Shown here: positions 11,010 to 22,064 of the stretch, piece after piece
How positions within the stretch are numbered: position 1 is the first letter of the stretch
Layout: each line of letters starts with the position of its first letter
Source of the DNA: Pegoplata infirma
Taxonomy: Eukaryota > Arthropoda > Insecta > Diptera > Anthomyiidae
Assembly: GCA_963921195.1 (NCBI GenBank)
Contig: OY992539.1
Location: 161,702,622-161,766,621, forward strand
DNA: 64,000 nucleotides
Reading direction: 5' to 3'
Made by a program: the position numbers and the translations under genes
Notes under the pieces: generated by a model
What the model saw: only the letters and a program-made list of their open reading frames with translations
Databases searched by the model: none
Told to the model about the DNA's origin: nothing

Positions 11010-11885
11010 AAATCGCTAATAAAATCGCGAGTTTTTGGAATTTAATTAAACTGTAAATGAGAATGTCTAAATGGCTCATAGAGTATCTTCCTTCATAATA
11101 AAAAAAAATCTGAAGACCAAAGTACAGACTTTTGTTCTTAGCGCCCTATAGCGGCGGTTTAGAGCAAACTAAATAGGTGTGTTCCAGAACTTTCCGGGTA
11201 AAGTTCGGTAAAATGAGAGAAAATCAAAAAACCTCTCACGATACCACAAAAATGCACAAAAGTACGGGAACACAAAAAACCACATTTCAAGCCCAAAATA
11301 ATACAAAATGTAAACAAACCAATAACGCTAAAATATTTTCGTAAGAAAAATTACTTTAAACAAGAAAACAAATTGTAAAAGTTTATTTTAATAACAAATT
11401 ATCTTTTTTTTGTATTGAAATAACACATTTCCTTGGTTTAGTTCTTTATTTTATTTAAATTTCCAATTTATCTTCACAAAAAACAGCTGTTATTTCAACA
11501 TCTTACTGTTACCAATTTACCCGAAAAAAAAGTGCGGGTAAGTTCGGTAAAATGAGAAACTAATTTATTCTCTCAAAAACTCTCTCATTTACCCAATTTT
11601 TGCGTACGGTAACGCTTTTCGGGCTAGTTTGAGTACCCGCGGGCACCCGCGGTAACGTTCTGGAACGAACCTAATATCAAATATGGATTCCCCGTACCCA
11701 AAAATATCAGGTACACCTCTTAATACAAAATAAAAGCATCATTTATTAGTAAAACAATATATTCCAAATAATAAGCCCAGCTAAAAAAGTCGTATATCAT
11801 TCAAAACTATTTTTGAAAATTGGGGGGGTCAAAACTGATTTTTGAGACATGGTTTGTTTGGCATTTTTTCTTAGAATTTTATGCA
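11010..11885. repeat. Right arm of the long imperfect inverted repeat
   Basis: Mirror of 7565-8420. It is interrupted by a 500-bp TIR element at 11174-11673. The innermost pairing is near 8390 and 11040, the outermost near 7570 and 11880. Confidence 0.55.
11174..11673. mobile_element. TIR element with GTTCCAGAAC ends
   Basis: The ends TAGGTGTGTTCCAGAAC and GTTCTGGAACGAACCTA are imperfect 17-bp inverted repeats. A second inverted pair, GGGTAA..TTCGGTAAAATGAG, lies inside (about 11198-11218 and 11535-11555). No ORF. No clear target duplication beyond TA. Confidence 0.6.
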
Positions 11886-12922
11886 GAATCTGAATATGCT
11901 AGACGATTTTTTCGAAAAAAAATTACTCCGCCCTAATATATATACCAATTGAAAAAGTAAGGCCGAAAAAGTGTTTTTTTTTTTTTTGTAGTCAAAAATT
12001 TTCGAATTTATCTATAATTTAAAAAAGTAGAAAAAAATGTATTTCGTTAGATTTTGACATATATTTGAAATTAATATTTTTTTAATATTAGAAGTTATTG
12101 ACAATTGTCCATAAACATCCCAGCAAAATTTTCTGTTCCAAATAATCGGTTCCAGAACGCATCAAATTACCCTGCAACCGGTTCGATTAACATTCCAAAA
12201 TCAATAATTTTTGTTTGAAATTGTCCCGAAAGCAATCGTTTTTTAGAGCAAGTAGTTTTTTTGAAAAATAATTTTAACAAAGAAAATGTTGTTGTGATTA
12301 TCGTTGAATATATTCAAGAATCTATTGAACCAGAATTTGTTCCAAAAAATGTTCCTGGGATTGCATAGCATATATGAGGCATTCCACACCAACTGTTCCA
12401 CTACACAAAAACCATAATGGTTTCAATAGGATATCATTTGGAAAGTATTCGCACTTAGGACACTATTAAAAAACAAATATAAAATTTTAGATTTTTCAAA
12501 AAGTTGAACTTGTAGGCATGTTCAAATATTGAAAATTTTAGCCTTTTTTGATGTCTTTAAAATAAATTTTTTTATAGATTTTTGTATGGGCTATCGATAA
12601 AAAAAATAAAAATTGGAAAATCTTTAGAATAAGTTCTGAATTTTTTAAATTTTAGTCTCAAACTTTATTTATCAAAAAACATGACACAATTTAATTTTTT
12701 TTACATCCCAGCAAAAAAAGAACATACTAAAATGTTATTAAAAAGTAATTCAACTGCTGCTGGAGTAGTTCTAACTCTGCTGAAACACTAGTGAATTTAA
12801 CATAGCGGTGTTGCGCAAAATATGTAGTATTTTTAACATTTTTTAAGTACATATATGTGTATAGTTTAATTACATCTTTAAGATCAGTATTTAAAAGCAT
12901 TTTTGCACTAATAAAAACTGTC
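11886..12922. other. AT-rich DNA without recognised feature
   Basis: I see no coding frame, structural RNA or clear terminal repeats in this kilobase. Confidence 0.5.
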
Positions 12923-13536
12923 TTTTAAGGCGCGTTTACACGGGAGAGAAAACTGCTAGACAAAGACAAAAAAACGACTCTGTGTACCTGTGCATTTGAC
13001 TTTTTCCATAATTGTGTCAAATCATATTGCTCTAAAACGTATTATTTCTTACCGTTTTTTTTGATAAAGCTAAGTACTCTGTTCGATTTCACGGGAAAAA
13101 ATCTGTCAAACTCCATATAAAAAAAATAAATTTTGGCAACGCGAGGAATTATAGGGAAATTGTAAAAAAAGTTTTCACGCATTTTTATTATACAAGACAA
13201 TTTAAATTGTCGTGAAAAAGTGACATTTCAGTTTTGTTATGATCGTTTCTTTCTTATAATTGTCAAAAGTTGTTTATTTTTCATTGTTTTATTGCGATTT
13301 GAGGCGTTTAAAGTTTAAGTCAAATTTTCACTGCAAGAAACAGAGTACTTAGCTTAAAGTTACAGATTTTTGGAAGATATTGATATTATTTTTGATTTGA
13401 AGTCTTTATTTTGTTTAATAAAAAAATTATAACGTAAACAAAATTTATTTTTTTAGAGATGATATTTAAGAATGCTAGGGGTGACAAATTTTAGATTTTT
13501 CTGTCGAGATTTCTTTCTCGTGTATACGCACCTTTA
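12923..13536. mobile_element. TTAA-type MITE, AAGGCGCGT family
   Basis: The ends TTTTAAGGCGCGTTTACACG and CGTGTATACGCACCTTTA are imperfect inverted repeats with TTAA or TTTA at the junctions. Part of the left end recurs at 23364-23419. No coding capacity. Confidence 0.6.
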
Positions 13537-13540
13537 GAAC

Positions 13541-15539
13541 CCATTGGGATGTAGATTTAGTAAGCGATGCTGACGATGTCAATGTTCTAATAACACTACT
13601 AAACATGGAAAATGCGACTGGGACGCGACCTTATACACTTGATTATAACTGCTGTGCTGGTCAAAAAACCTGTCTCCAAACTTTTCCATCACTCAGGTTT
13701 TTGAGAAAATTTAGATTAAGGTTCAAAAAATTGGAGTTTTGGTCAACTTATAGCGGATGAACCCAATGTGCTAGCGATTTAAAAGTCGCCGGCAAAGTTT
13801 CTCTATCATTACTCTATATCATTACTCTATAAGATGCAGAACTCATTTGGTGAGTCGCATTAACCTTAAGGGTACCAATTGTTTTTAAATGATGGCCCAA
13901 AAAAGTTTTTTTTTTAATATGTACTGGGGAATAAGACATCATTGAAAGACTATTGATGCCCAAAGGGTTAAGTCGAAAAACCAAATATATATAATTTAGT
14001 TGCAATATTGTTGCTTTTGTTGTATATTTTGTTTTGTCAAATAATAGTTTTATTGTTGTAATTTCTTTTAATATTTAAGTTAAAGTTGAGCGTATATAAA
14101 GAGTTTAAAACATCATTAAAAATTAAGAATTTAAAACCTAAAGAAATCTGCAATAATCCCGTTGTACCAGGCCTGATGCATCGTAAGGAGAAAAAGTGGT
14201 ATGCAGTAAATGTATGTAAGTAAAACCAAGCTCTTTGTCTCCCGCTCTTAATATTTTGAAACTTTTTAACAGAAGGTACGAAAACTGTTAGACGAGGAAA
14301 ATACGATAATGTTAAATTAACATTGTTGGTTTGACAAATAATGCTAACTTTTTATATAGAAAAAGCGCTTAATAAATAAAAAAAAAATGTATCAATTTAT
14401 AATTTGTATGTTAATATTATTTAGGAAATACCTTTAAAAGTGTTTAAAACAAATTGTAAGCAAATAAAAAGTCATTGGATTTCCCGATAATCCACAAAAA
14501 AAACTTTTTTTACAGCTAGATGAAAAAAAAAACGCTAGCTTTAGTCTGAAAATCGCTAAACTGCAACACTTTTTTTTGTTTATATCGAACTTAAGGGATT
14601 TTTTTTGGTTTGATCAAACGTCCAGTTCGATGGCGGACTTAGCAAAGGGAATTTAAGAGCGGCTTTAACAGAAGAAGAGCGAGTTCAGATCTCTTTAGTA
14701 TTGATACTCTTTGGTAAAACACAATTTGGTAATTTTATTTGCTCTTGATTTTTTATATGCGTTCTCTTAAATTTTTTTTTTTTGTAATGATAATGGTAAT
14801 TATCTATTTTGTTTTGATATAAGTAATTCAGTCAGTCATTGACAATTTTTTTTTTGTGTTTTCTTGTTATAATTTTGCATAAATATTTTGTTTATATTTT
14901 CATTAATCCAAAATTTTAACACTATAATTACCAACAATTAATTAAAATACCAATTATTAGAACTAAATGAATTTTGAGTAAATTATAAACATATATGTGA
15001 TCAATATGATCTTTTGCTAATTTTTTGTAAATAAAGGTACCTGGTAGCCAAACCTGAATAATAATTGGGTTATCAAATAAAAATTAAACAAGGATTTTAT
15101 TTTGATAGCAAGGTTGGGTTTAGGGCAAAAATAAGGAAAACATCTAACCTTATTATCTCAAATAGTCAACCAAATAATTTATAAAGTGTCCAGATTTTAG
15201 TTCGCACGTAATTTTTGTTATTGGTGTTTTGATAGCGGTTGGTGAAAAGATCCCTACCCCATCCGACGAATCCTAGCCGGTTTAAAACGTGCATCACCAA
15301 TTCTATCTATAGTAAAAAACGTAAAATAATGATCCTCACCATTACAAACTTAAGGTGTGTTTATATCATCCCACCGAGTCTTTGGATTTTAAGAACGTAA
15401 AATATTACCAAAGTCTTAATACTGCCAAAAAATCATAAACAAAATCAAAAGACATTTTTAAAAACAGCTGTTTGCGTGTAGTGTATCCAAATATTGTAAT
15501 TAAAAATTTCATACAACACTTATCCCAGTGTAGTTAAAA
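13541..15539. other. AT-rich DNA without recognised feature
   Basis: This 2-kb stretch has only short frames and homopolymer runs. It forms the left flank of the LTR retrotransposon target site. Confidence 0.5.
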
Positions 15540-15544
15540 GTAGG

Positions 15545-15721
15545 TGTTGCGTATGGGTGTGTGTGTAATTAAAACGCAGTTAATAAGAGCTAAATTATAA
15601 GTTTATTGTGACAGGTTTGAGAGTTAACAATCGAATGCAACTAACTACGAATATGAATAAAAGCAAAGCGGTTATTGGAATAATATATGTGTGTTAGTAT
15701 GGTTGCCATCTGACCACAACA
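15545..15721 (-). repeat. 3' LTR
   Basis: 177 bp, matching the copy at 20809-20985 base for base as far as I can read. It is flanked outside by GTAGG. Confidence 0.93.
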
Positions 15722-15733
15722 TCTCCCTTTTTA
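15722..15733 (-). promoter_or_regulatory. Polypurine tract of the LTR element
   Basis: The minus strand reads AAAAAGGGAGA immediately before the 3' LTR. Such tracts prime plus-strand DNA synthesis. It overlaps the pol stop codon region. Confidence 0.75.
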
Positions 15734-17825
15734 AGTAGCATAATCTCTAAACCAATTTGGCTCCCGTCTATTACGATGAGATCGACGAACCGTAGGTTCA
15801 GGACTGGTCTGATGTTCTGCCTGCTGACTATTTAATTCCTGATTTGGTTGTGATACTGGAGTTGATGCTGGGGTAATTTCTAATAAGCTGCTGGGTTGAA
15901 CAGTTGTAGCTGGAGAAGCCAAATTACGAATACTGTTGGTGTTGTCTTTTGAAGTCGATGCAATCTCACCATTGTTGTTGATTTTATTTGATATTATCTC
16001 AGGTGGTGGGCTGAGGTCAAAACTATCTAGCCACGAGTTAATATTGGATGACTCAGAATGACGCAGTCGTAATTGATTTGCATGGGACTTCATTGTTTTG
16101 AAATAAGGGAAAGTTACGATTTCTACCTCATAATTCACATTACCAATACGTTTTCTTATAATACCAGGTGCCCAAAAATACTTGTTAAGTTTGTACACTT
16201 TGGCATAAACTTCATCTCCAACATTGAATTGACGGTCTTTGGCGTCGAATTTACGATTGTATTGCAATGCCAATTTTTTATTTGTCTGGTGGACAATTTC
16301 TTTTGGTTTTACGAGTAAATCCATGTTTATTCTTACCTTCCTCCCCAAAAAAAGTTCGGATGGTGATTTATTATCAATTGCATTGCTGTTGCTTGTAGCT
16401 CGATAAACATGTAGAAAATCACGAATACCATTAGTTAAATTTGACGAATTTTGTTTTTTTAGGGCTCGCTTAAACGTATCCACAAAACGTTCAACTTGCC
16501 CATTGGATTGTGGGTGGAAAGGGGCAGTACGAATGTGTTCAATTCCACGCTCCCTGCAGAAATTAAAAAAATCTTGTGAGGTAAATTGTGTTCCGTTATC
16601 ACTCACCAAAGTTTCTGGCCATCCAAAGTGTGAGAAAAACTCATTTAAACAATCGATTACAACTGCTGACGTCATTGATTTCAGTGGATAAACTTCCGGC
16701 CATTTGGAGTAAGCGTCAACCACCAAGAGATACGTTTTTTGTTCCACAGGTCCTGCCAGGTCAATATGTATACGTTGCATTGGCCTTTGGGTAGTCGGCC
16801 AGGGATGAAGATTTGTTCTTGGTGGAGCTTTAGCAGTTGAGGCACACGATGTACATTGTTGGACTAATTTTTCGACATCTTTGTCTATGTTTGGCCAATA
16901 GACGTAGCTTCTGGCAAGAGCTTTAGTTCGTACTATACCTTGGTGTCCTTTATGCAATTGATTTAGTACCCGTTGGCGTAGACTTTTGGGAATAACTATT
17001 CTATGTTGATAGAGAAGACAATCATCAATTACGCATAAACTGTCTTTACGAAAGTAAAACAGATTTTCTTCTTGTGATTTTGTATGCGGCCACGAGCTTT
17101 TGATGTATTTCATGATGTTTTGTAGTAACTCGTCTCGTTGAGTGGCTGAACGTACCATGTTGTAAGTGATGGGTAAAACTTCTATATTATTTTGTACCAC
17201 ATATTTAACCTCTGCTTCAAGTGTTGCACAGGCTATAATAACGTCTTCTTCCAACTTTTGATTTTTATTTATTAATCGTGACAAAATATCAGCACACCCA
17301 AATTGTTGTGTGGGTATGTAATTTAAATCAAAATCATATGACATTAATGTTAATGCCCAGCGCTGCAGTCGGCTAGCTGTGTGTGTTGCAATACCTTTTT
17401 TGCTGCCGAATATAGCCAGTAGAGGCTTGTGATCAGTTTCCAGCTTGAAACGACGACCATACAACATTTTATGAAATCTTTTTACGGCAAAAACGAGGGC
17501 CAACCCCTCTTTTTCAATTTGCGAATAGTTGCGTTCTGCCGGCGTCAGTGAACGAGAAACATGGTATACGGCTTTTTCAGAACCATCAGGAAATTGGTGG
17601 CAAATGTAGGCACCAATACCCACATTGGAGGCGTCTGCAGCAACCTTGATGGGAAGACCTGGGTTGTAGTGTGTAAGCATTAGGTCCGAAGTCAAAATTT
17701 GTTTGAACTGTTGAAAAGCTTCTTGGCATGGTTTTGTCCACTTCCATTCACAGTCGCGTTTTAAAAGAGCATCCAATGGTGCCCTTAACTGCCGCATCAT
17801 GCGGATAAATTTCCCGTAGTAGTTA
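15731..17825 (-). pseudogene. Gypsy pol, RNase H and integrase part
   Basis: A single open frame continues pol downstream of the inserted MITE. Its first residues, in the frame running to 17875, come from the MITE and should be ignored. RNase H follows (AADASNVGIGAY, a catalytic Glu in IEKEGLALVFAVKRF, TDHKPL). Integrase has the H-H-C-C zinc domain (HKGHQG...CTSC) and a D,D-35-E core in HIDLAG, SDNGTQF and NGQVERF. The C-terminal tail is rich in S, T and Q. Integrase motifs are intact. It is called broken because it is separated from its own N-terminal half by the 655-bp insert. Confidence 0.9.
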
Positions 17826-18480
17826 CCCAAGTAGAAATTGACGACGGTTCTAAAAAAAAAGCGTTCTAAAAGCACTGTAACACAGAAAAAGCATTCTCAA
17901 AACGCTATTTTCAAACGCTTTGCGAGCGTTTTTGAAAAGTGTTCTAAAAGCACTATAACAAAAAAAAAGCAATCTTAAAACGTTTTTTTTTGGAACGCTT
18001 TGCGAGCGTATTGGAAAAGCGTTTTAAGAGTTCTTTAGATTTTTTGTTTGAAAAAAAATTTTTAAGTTCCGAAACTATTTTTGAATAACAATTTTTTTTT
18101 TGTTTTTTAAGTAAAAAAAAAAATCATCAAACATTTTTTTAGAATTTTTTTTTTTTAATTTTCTAAGTTTCAAAATTTTTTTTGAAAAATTTTCTAAGTA
18201 TCTTGGAGTACTAAAATATTTTTTTCGGATTTCACTTTGTATCAAACAAATTATTATAACCGAACTAAAACAAAAATTCTTTACTTTGGGTTTTTAAAGC
18301 GCTTTGTAGGATTTAAAAAAAACGTTCTCAAAGCGCTTTTTTACATCGCTTTTAAAACGCTTTAAACCTAGCGTAGATCGATGTTATCATTCGTATCATC
18401 TGAAGGCGCTTTGAAGTTGGTATACAGAACGCTCGTACAACCGTCCACAACGCTTTTGCGATTGTATTTTTCTGACTGGG
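17826..18480. mobile_element. 655-bp MITE with TA target duplication inside reverse transcriptase
   Basis: The insert begins CCCAAGTAGAAA and ends TTTCTGACTGGG, imperfect inverted ends. TA flanks both sides (17824-17825 and 18481-18482). Without the insert and one TA, the reverse transcriptase frame is continuous across the site. The interior carries repeated GCGTTTTAAAGCGC-like blocks in both orientations. No transposase is encoded. Confidence 0.75.
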
Positions 18481-18484
18481 TAAC

Positions 18485-19345
18485 TGCACCGAGAAATGAT
18501 CGCAGCTCTGTGAGATTTGTAGGAGCTGGCATTTTTAAAATTGTTGAAATTTTACCTGGATCAGGTTTAATGCCTGTACCATCGACTTTGTATCCAAGGT
18601 AGGTGCAGCTACGAGAAAAAAAACTACATTTATCAAAATTTACAGTAAGTTTATACCTTTCAAAACGTTTAAACACTTTGTCGACCACATTTTTGTTTTG
18701 CTCCATTGATGAGGTTGCTATGATGACATCATCAAGGTATGGATAGGCGTGTTGAACACCAGACAGAATTGTGTCAATCGCTTGCTGGAAAGCTCCGGGT
18801 GCTGATTTTACTCCAGGTGCAAGTCGATTGAAGGTAAAGAGACCTCTGTGTGTGTTGATGGTGAGTATCTCTTTTGTAGCCTCGTCGACCTCCAATTGCA
18901 TATATGCATCTGTTAAATCAATACGGGTAAAAAATTTGCAATTGTTGAAGTTGACGAAAATATCATCCGGTAATGGCAGAGGATACGTGTGTGTTTCCAT
19001 ACATTCGTTTAACCCGGTCGAATAATCGCCGCATATACGAACCTTACCATTAGCCCTTTTTACAACAACAATAGGCGCCGCCCATCTGGAGTAACTTACA
19101 GGTGTTATTATATTAGCCTGTTCTAGGCGCTGAAGCTCATCATCTACTTGTTGCCCTGCTGCATAAGCCACTGGTCGCTTTGGTTTAAATTCCGGCTTGG
19201 CATTTGCCTTAATTTTAAGACTTACGTTAAAAGTAGAACAATGACCAGGCTGGCTGGCGAAAACATTTGGAAATTTGTTTTTGATTTGTTGAATTTCCGA
19301 TACACTAATGTTGTTGCAAATTGATTCGATTGGTAAACTCCAAAT
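18485..19345 (-). pseudogene. Gypsy pol, reverse transcriptase part
   Basis: The frame follows gag-pro in the same phase after one UGA (19346-19348). It holds the N-terminal reverse transcriptase blocks (KPVAYA-like lead, NGKVRICGDY, TRIDLTDAYMQLEV), the catalytic YLDD and the LRSFLGA block of the thumb region, where the MITE interrupts it. The ATG at 19171 is internal and is not the start. Confidence 0.88.
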
Positions 19346-20638
19346 TCAAAGTTTATCCATTACATCAGACCCCATAATATTCAAATGATTGTGGCTTGTT
19401 ACAAAAAGTGTTGCTATAATCGACTTTTCTTTAAATATTACCTCTGCTTTACACTGGCCAATTAGCTTGAGCACATTACCTGACGCGTCTCTTGCTGTTT
19501 GCGATGGTTGAGTGAGGTTAGGTTTATTTATTTTCGACCACACAATTTTTGAAATTATGGTGATGTCTGCACCAGTGTCAAACTGCAAACGTTGTTTCAT
19601 ACCATTAATTGTAACGGATATGTGTTTCCTATTTGCAGCGACGCTGTGTACGGCATGTAAATTTGTTTGAAATTTTCGTTTTGATTTTCTCTTATTTTTA
19701 TTGTCGTTTTGGTGTGTGTTTTGTGAAGAGAAACTTGCGCAATAGCCTTCTTTATGGCCGACCACTTCGCATTGCTCACACAAATGCTTGGTGTATGTGC
19801 AATTTTTAACAAAATGCATTTCACCACACTGCCAACACGGTCTCTTCGGTTTTTCATTTAAATTGTATTTTTCTCTTTCTTTGGCTTTGTAATGATCTTT
19901 TGACTTAACAGCGTTCACATTTTGTTCACAAACGGCGCCATCTTTTTTCAAACTGAGAAGTCTATGTACTTCGGTCACCATTTTGTTGATCGTGTATGCT
20001 CCATCAGTGTCTCCCTCCAAAAAATTTAGAAGGCGCACTTTAATGTCGGCGTCATCTGAATTTTGTAAGCCACGGAGAAACATTAAACATTTGAATTGTG
20101 TTTCCTTCAATTTACCAAATTCAAAATTGTCACAATTCCGGTTTACCATGGCACCATACGTTACAAAGTCAATGCCATTATTTTTGGAAAACTGAAGGCA
20201 ATTCATACGTGCGCTGAAAAGAGATTCTTTTCTTCCAAAAATGGTTTTTAATGTTGAAACTGTATCGTTGAAATTTAAATCACGAGGAACCTTTGGCAAA
20301 ATATAGTCGGCGTACTTGTCAAAAACATCAGCATCCAATTTTCTTAAAACTAACCTCACTTTTTCAGCGTCTGTTAGTTTGTCGGCATCTTCGCCAAAAA
20401 GATGCTCATAACGAGCGTACCATGCCTCAAACGTTTGTGTTGAATCGGCGCTGTAAGAAAATTCTTTAATGTTTTTTGAAATTATGCCCATCACGGCATC
20501 AGAGCTTGTTGACGCAGCACTCGACGATGATGATGATGATGAACTCCCACTAGCCAAAGCAGCCAAATGTTCAATCAGCCTTTGTTGTTGTTCCATTTGA
20601 ATTTGCTGGCGTTGAAACACTTCCTGCTGTTGAGACAA
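19346..20638 (-). CDS. Gag-protease of the K02A2.6-type Gypsy element
   Basis: 430 residues. A glutamine-rich N terminus and a serine run (about residues 1-45) precede a capsid-like domain with ETFEAWYARYEHLF, typical of this retrotransposon family. Two zinc knuckles follow (CWQCGEMHFVKNC and CEQCEVVGHKEGYC, about residues 268-300). Then comes an aspartic protease with FDTGADITII near residue 350. The frame stops at a UGA directly after the protease, but the codons beyond stay open in the same frame into reverse transcriptase. The UGA could be a nonsense mutation or a read-through signal; I favour mutation because pol is damaged elsewhere. Confidence 0.9.
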   Translation of the reverse strand: MSQQQEVFQRQQIQMEQQQRLIEHLAALASGSSSSSSSSSAASTSSDAVMGIISKNIKEFSYSADSTQTFEAWYARYEHLFGEDADKLTDAEKVRLVLRKLDADVFDKYADYILPKVPRDLNFNDTVSTLKTIFGRKESLFSARMNCLQFSKNNGIDFVTYGAMVNRNCDNFEFGKLKETQFKCLMFLRGLQNSDDADIKVRLLNFLEGDTDGAYTINKMVTEVHRLLSLKKDGAVCEQNVNAVKSKDHYKAKEREKYNLNEKPKRPCWQCGEMHFVKNCTYTKHLCEQCEVVGHKEGYCASFSSQNTHQNDNKNKRKSKRKFQTNLHAVHSVAANRKHISVTINGMKQRLQFDTGADITIISKIVWSKINKPNLTQPSQTARDASGNVLKLIGQCKAEVIFKEKSIIATLFVTSHNHLNIMGSDVMDKL

Positions 20639-20794
20639 AATATTTGCGATGTAATTTAATTTAAAAAACTAAATTTAATTATTTTACGAAAAAAAAAATT
20701 TATTTTACTTTTAGCAAAACGACAATTCGCGTGAGTTTAAGTTATATATATCTATATTTTTTTTTTTTATAAAGAACCAATAAAAAAAAAACGA

Positions 20795-20808
20795 TCTCTC
20801 GTCGCCAC
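20795..20808 (-). promoter_or_regulatory. Candidate primer-binding site
   Basis: The minus strand reads TGGCGACGAGAG one base inside the 5' LTR. The TGG start is what complementarity to a tRNA 3' CCA end requires. I do not assign the tRNA. Confidence 0.6.
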
Positions 20809-20985
20809 TGTTGCGTATGGGTGTGTGTGTAATTAAAACGCAGTTAATAAGAGCTAAATTATAAGTTTATTGTGACAGGTTTGAGAGTTAACAATCGAAT
20901 GCAACTAACTACGAATATGAATAAAAGCAAAGCGGTTATTGGAATAATATATGTGTGTTAGTATGGTTGCCATCTGACCACAACA
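20809..20985 (-). repeat. 5' LTR
   Basis: 177 bp, matching the 3' LTR. It is followed outside by GTAGG, the second half of the 5-bp target duplication. Confidence 0.93.
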
Positions 20986-20990
20986 GTAGG

Positions 20991-21435
20991 AATTTTTAAA
21001 AAAGGTATTTTTTTAGTATGTTTTTTTCTGCGAGTGGATCCTTCAAAAAATATTTTTCAGAATGAAGTTTCCACGAGCGGATTCTACAGTTTAAATTTCA
21101 AGTTTCTAGAACCATTTAATCATAAGATAAACACATTTTATTAGAAAATTTTACCCCCCTAGCAGCGGAATTTCCAAAAAATACTTTTTCAAAATGTTAT
21201 TTCCGCGAGAGTATCATATAGTCCAAATTTCAAGTTTCTAGGATTAATTTTAGTTTTTGACATTTTTTTGTATAAAAAGAGTTTCGTGAGTGTGAGCTGT
21301 ATTAAATTTACTCACGTGATTATGAGTGAGTGTGAATAGAAAAAAATACGCTCGTGAGTGTGCGTGGTTCTAAAATTCCTGTCGTTATCGTGAGTGAGTG
21401 TAAATCAAAAGTCACTCACGCGCCCATCTCTAGTT
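20991..21435. other. AT-rich DNA with GTGAGTG motifs
   Basis: Repeated GTGAGTG/CACTCAC blocks occur at 21285-21425, ending in CGCGCCCATCTCTAG, which resembles one end of a hAT-like element. The opposite end was not found. No gene. Confidence 0.35.
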
Positions 21436-21500
21436 CAGAAGATACAAAATGTACCATATTTTAAATCCATCATATTTTTACTTCGAACTTAATCTAGCGA

Positions 21501-21615
21501 TTATCTACTATTTCCCAGTATTGGTGATGCGATTTTCTGGGTTTAAATTATTTTGTATGAAAAATTATTTGAATTTGACAATTGTTATTCCCCAATACTG
21601 GGAAATAGTAGATAA
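21501..21615. repeat. Perfect 24-bp hairpin near the host exon
   Basis: The arm at 21501-21524 (TTATCTACTATTTCCCAGTA then TTGG) is perfectly complementary to 21592-21615, with a 67-bp loop. It lies about 60 bases into the intron after the donor of the ABHD18-like exon. It may be a tiny MITE. Confidence 0.7.
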
Positions 21616-21677
21616 GGGTGGTCAAGGGTAATTAACATGTGAATCAACCTAAATGTTGCATTTTCTAATTTACTTAC

Positions 21678-21942
21678 ATGATCTCCAGTGCCAGCTAAAT
21701 GTATACACATGGGTTTATATCGTTGAGACCACTTATTTGGTAAAATAACTTGAAAATGGGCGTCTTGTGCAGCTTTAGGTACTATTCCCGGCAAATGTAG
21801 CTCAAATGGTGTAAGAAACTTTCCTTCCAGTACTATACAGTCGGGATATTTATTTTCTTTAAGGATTTCTACTGGATAATCTTTTGGAACTAATGGAAAG
21901 CACGTTTCTCTTTGAGAAATAATCTTCCGAAATTGAAATAAT
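21678..21942 (-). CDS. ABHD18: Internal exon of an ABHD18-like alpha/beta hydrolase
   Basis: The exon has a 3' splice site (TTTTTTATAG) before 21942 and a 5' splice site GTAAGT after 21678. It encodes 88 codons plus one base of a split codon. Reading LFQFRKII...CFPLVPKDYPV...FLTPFELHLPGIVP...FQVILPNKWSQRYKPMC and IHLAGTGDH, it matches the N-terminal part of the ABHD18 (formerly C4orf29) family. These are predicted alpha/beta hydrolases; HLAGTGDH is the conserved strand just after the start of the fold. The predicted first exon (with the start codon) would lie at higher coordinates and the next exon at lower coordinates. I found neither, so both flanking introns exceed about 21 and 42 kb. The frame is intact and splice sites are consensus, so it looks like a live gene. 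The reading frame was derived by hand. Confidence 0.82.
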
Positions 21943-22064
21943 CTATAAAAAAATAATCACACAAGATATTTTAATTCATAAATATTGAGTACCAAAAGTC
22001 TGACTAAATAACCTTTATGATGGTAAGGACTGCGTTTAAAAAATATAGCGCATACTAGTGCCTA

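Larger units (their letters stand above)
15545..20985 (-). mobile_element. Gypsy-type LTR retrotransposon (K02A2.6-like), minus strand
   Basis: Two 177-bp LTRs that look identical by eye (15545-15721 and 20809-20985) enclose gag, protease, reverse transcriptase, RNase H and integrase in Gypsy order. The 5-bp direct repeat GTAGG (15540-15544 and 20986-20990) is the target-site duplication. On the minus strand the LTR runs TGTTGTGG...CGCAACA. A candidate primer site TGGCGACGAGAG begins one base after the 5' LTR, and a polypurine tract AAAAAGGGAGA sits directly before the 3' LTR. Identical LTRs mean a young insertion. The body is defective: one UGA lies between protease and reverse transcriptase, and a MITE interrupts reverse transcriptase. 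Confidence 0.93.
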
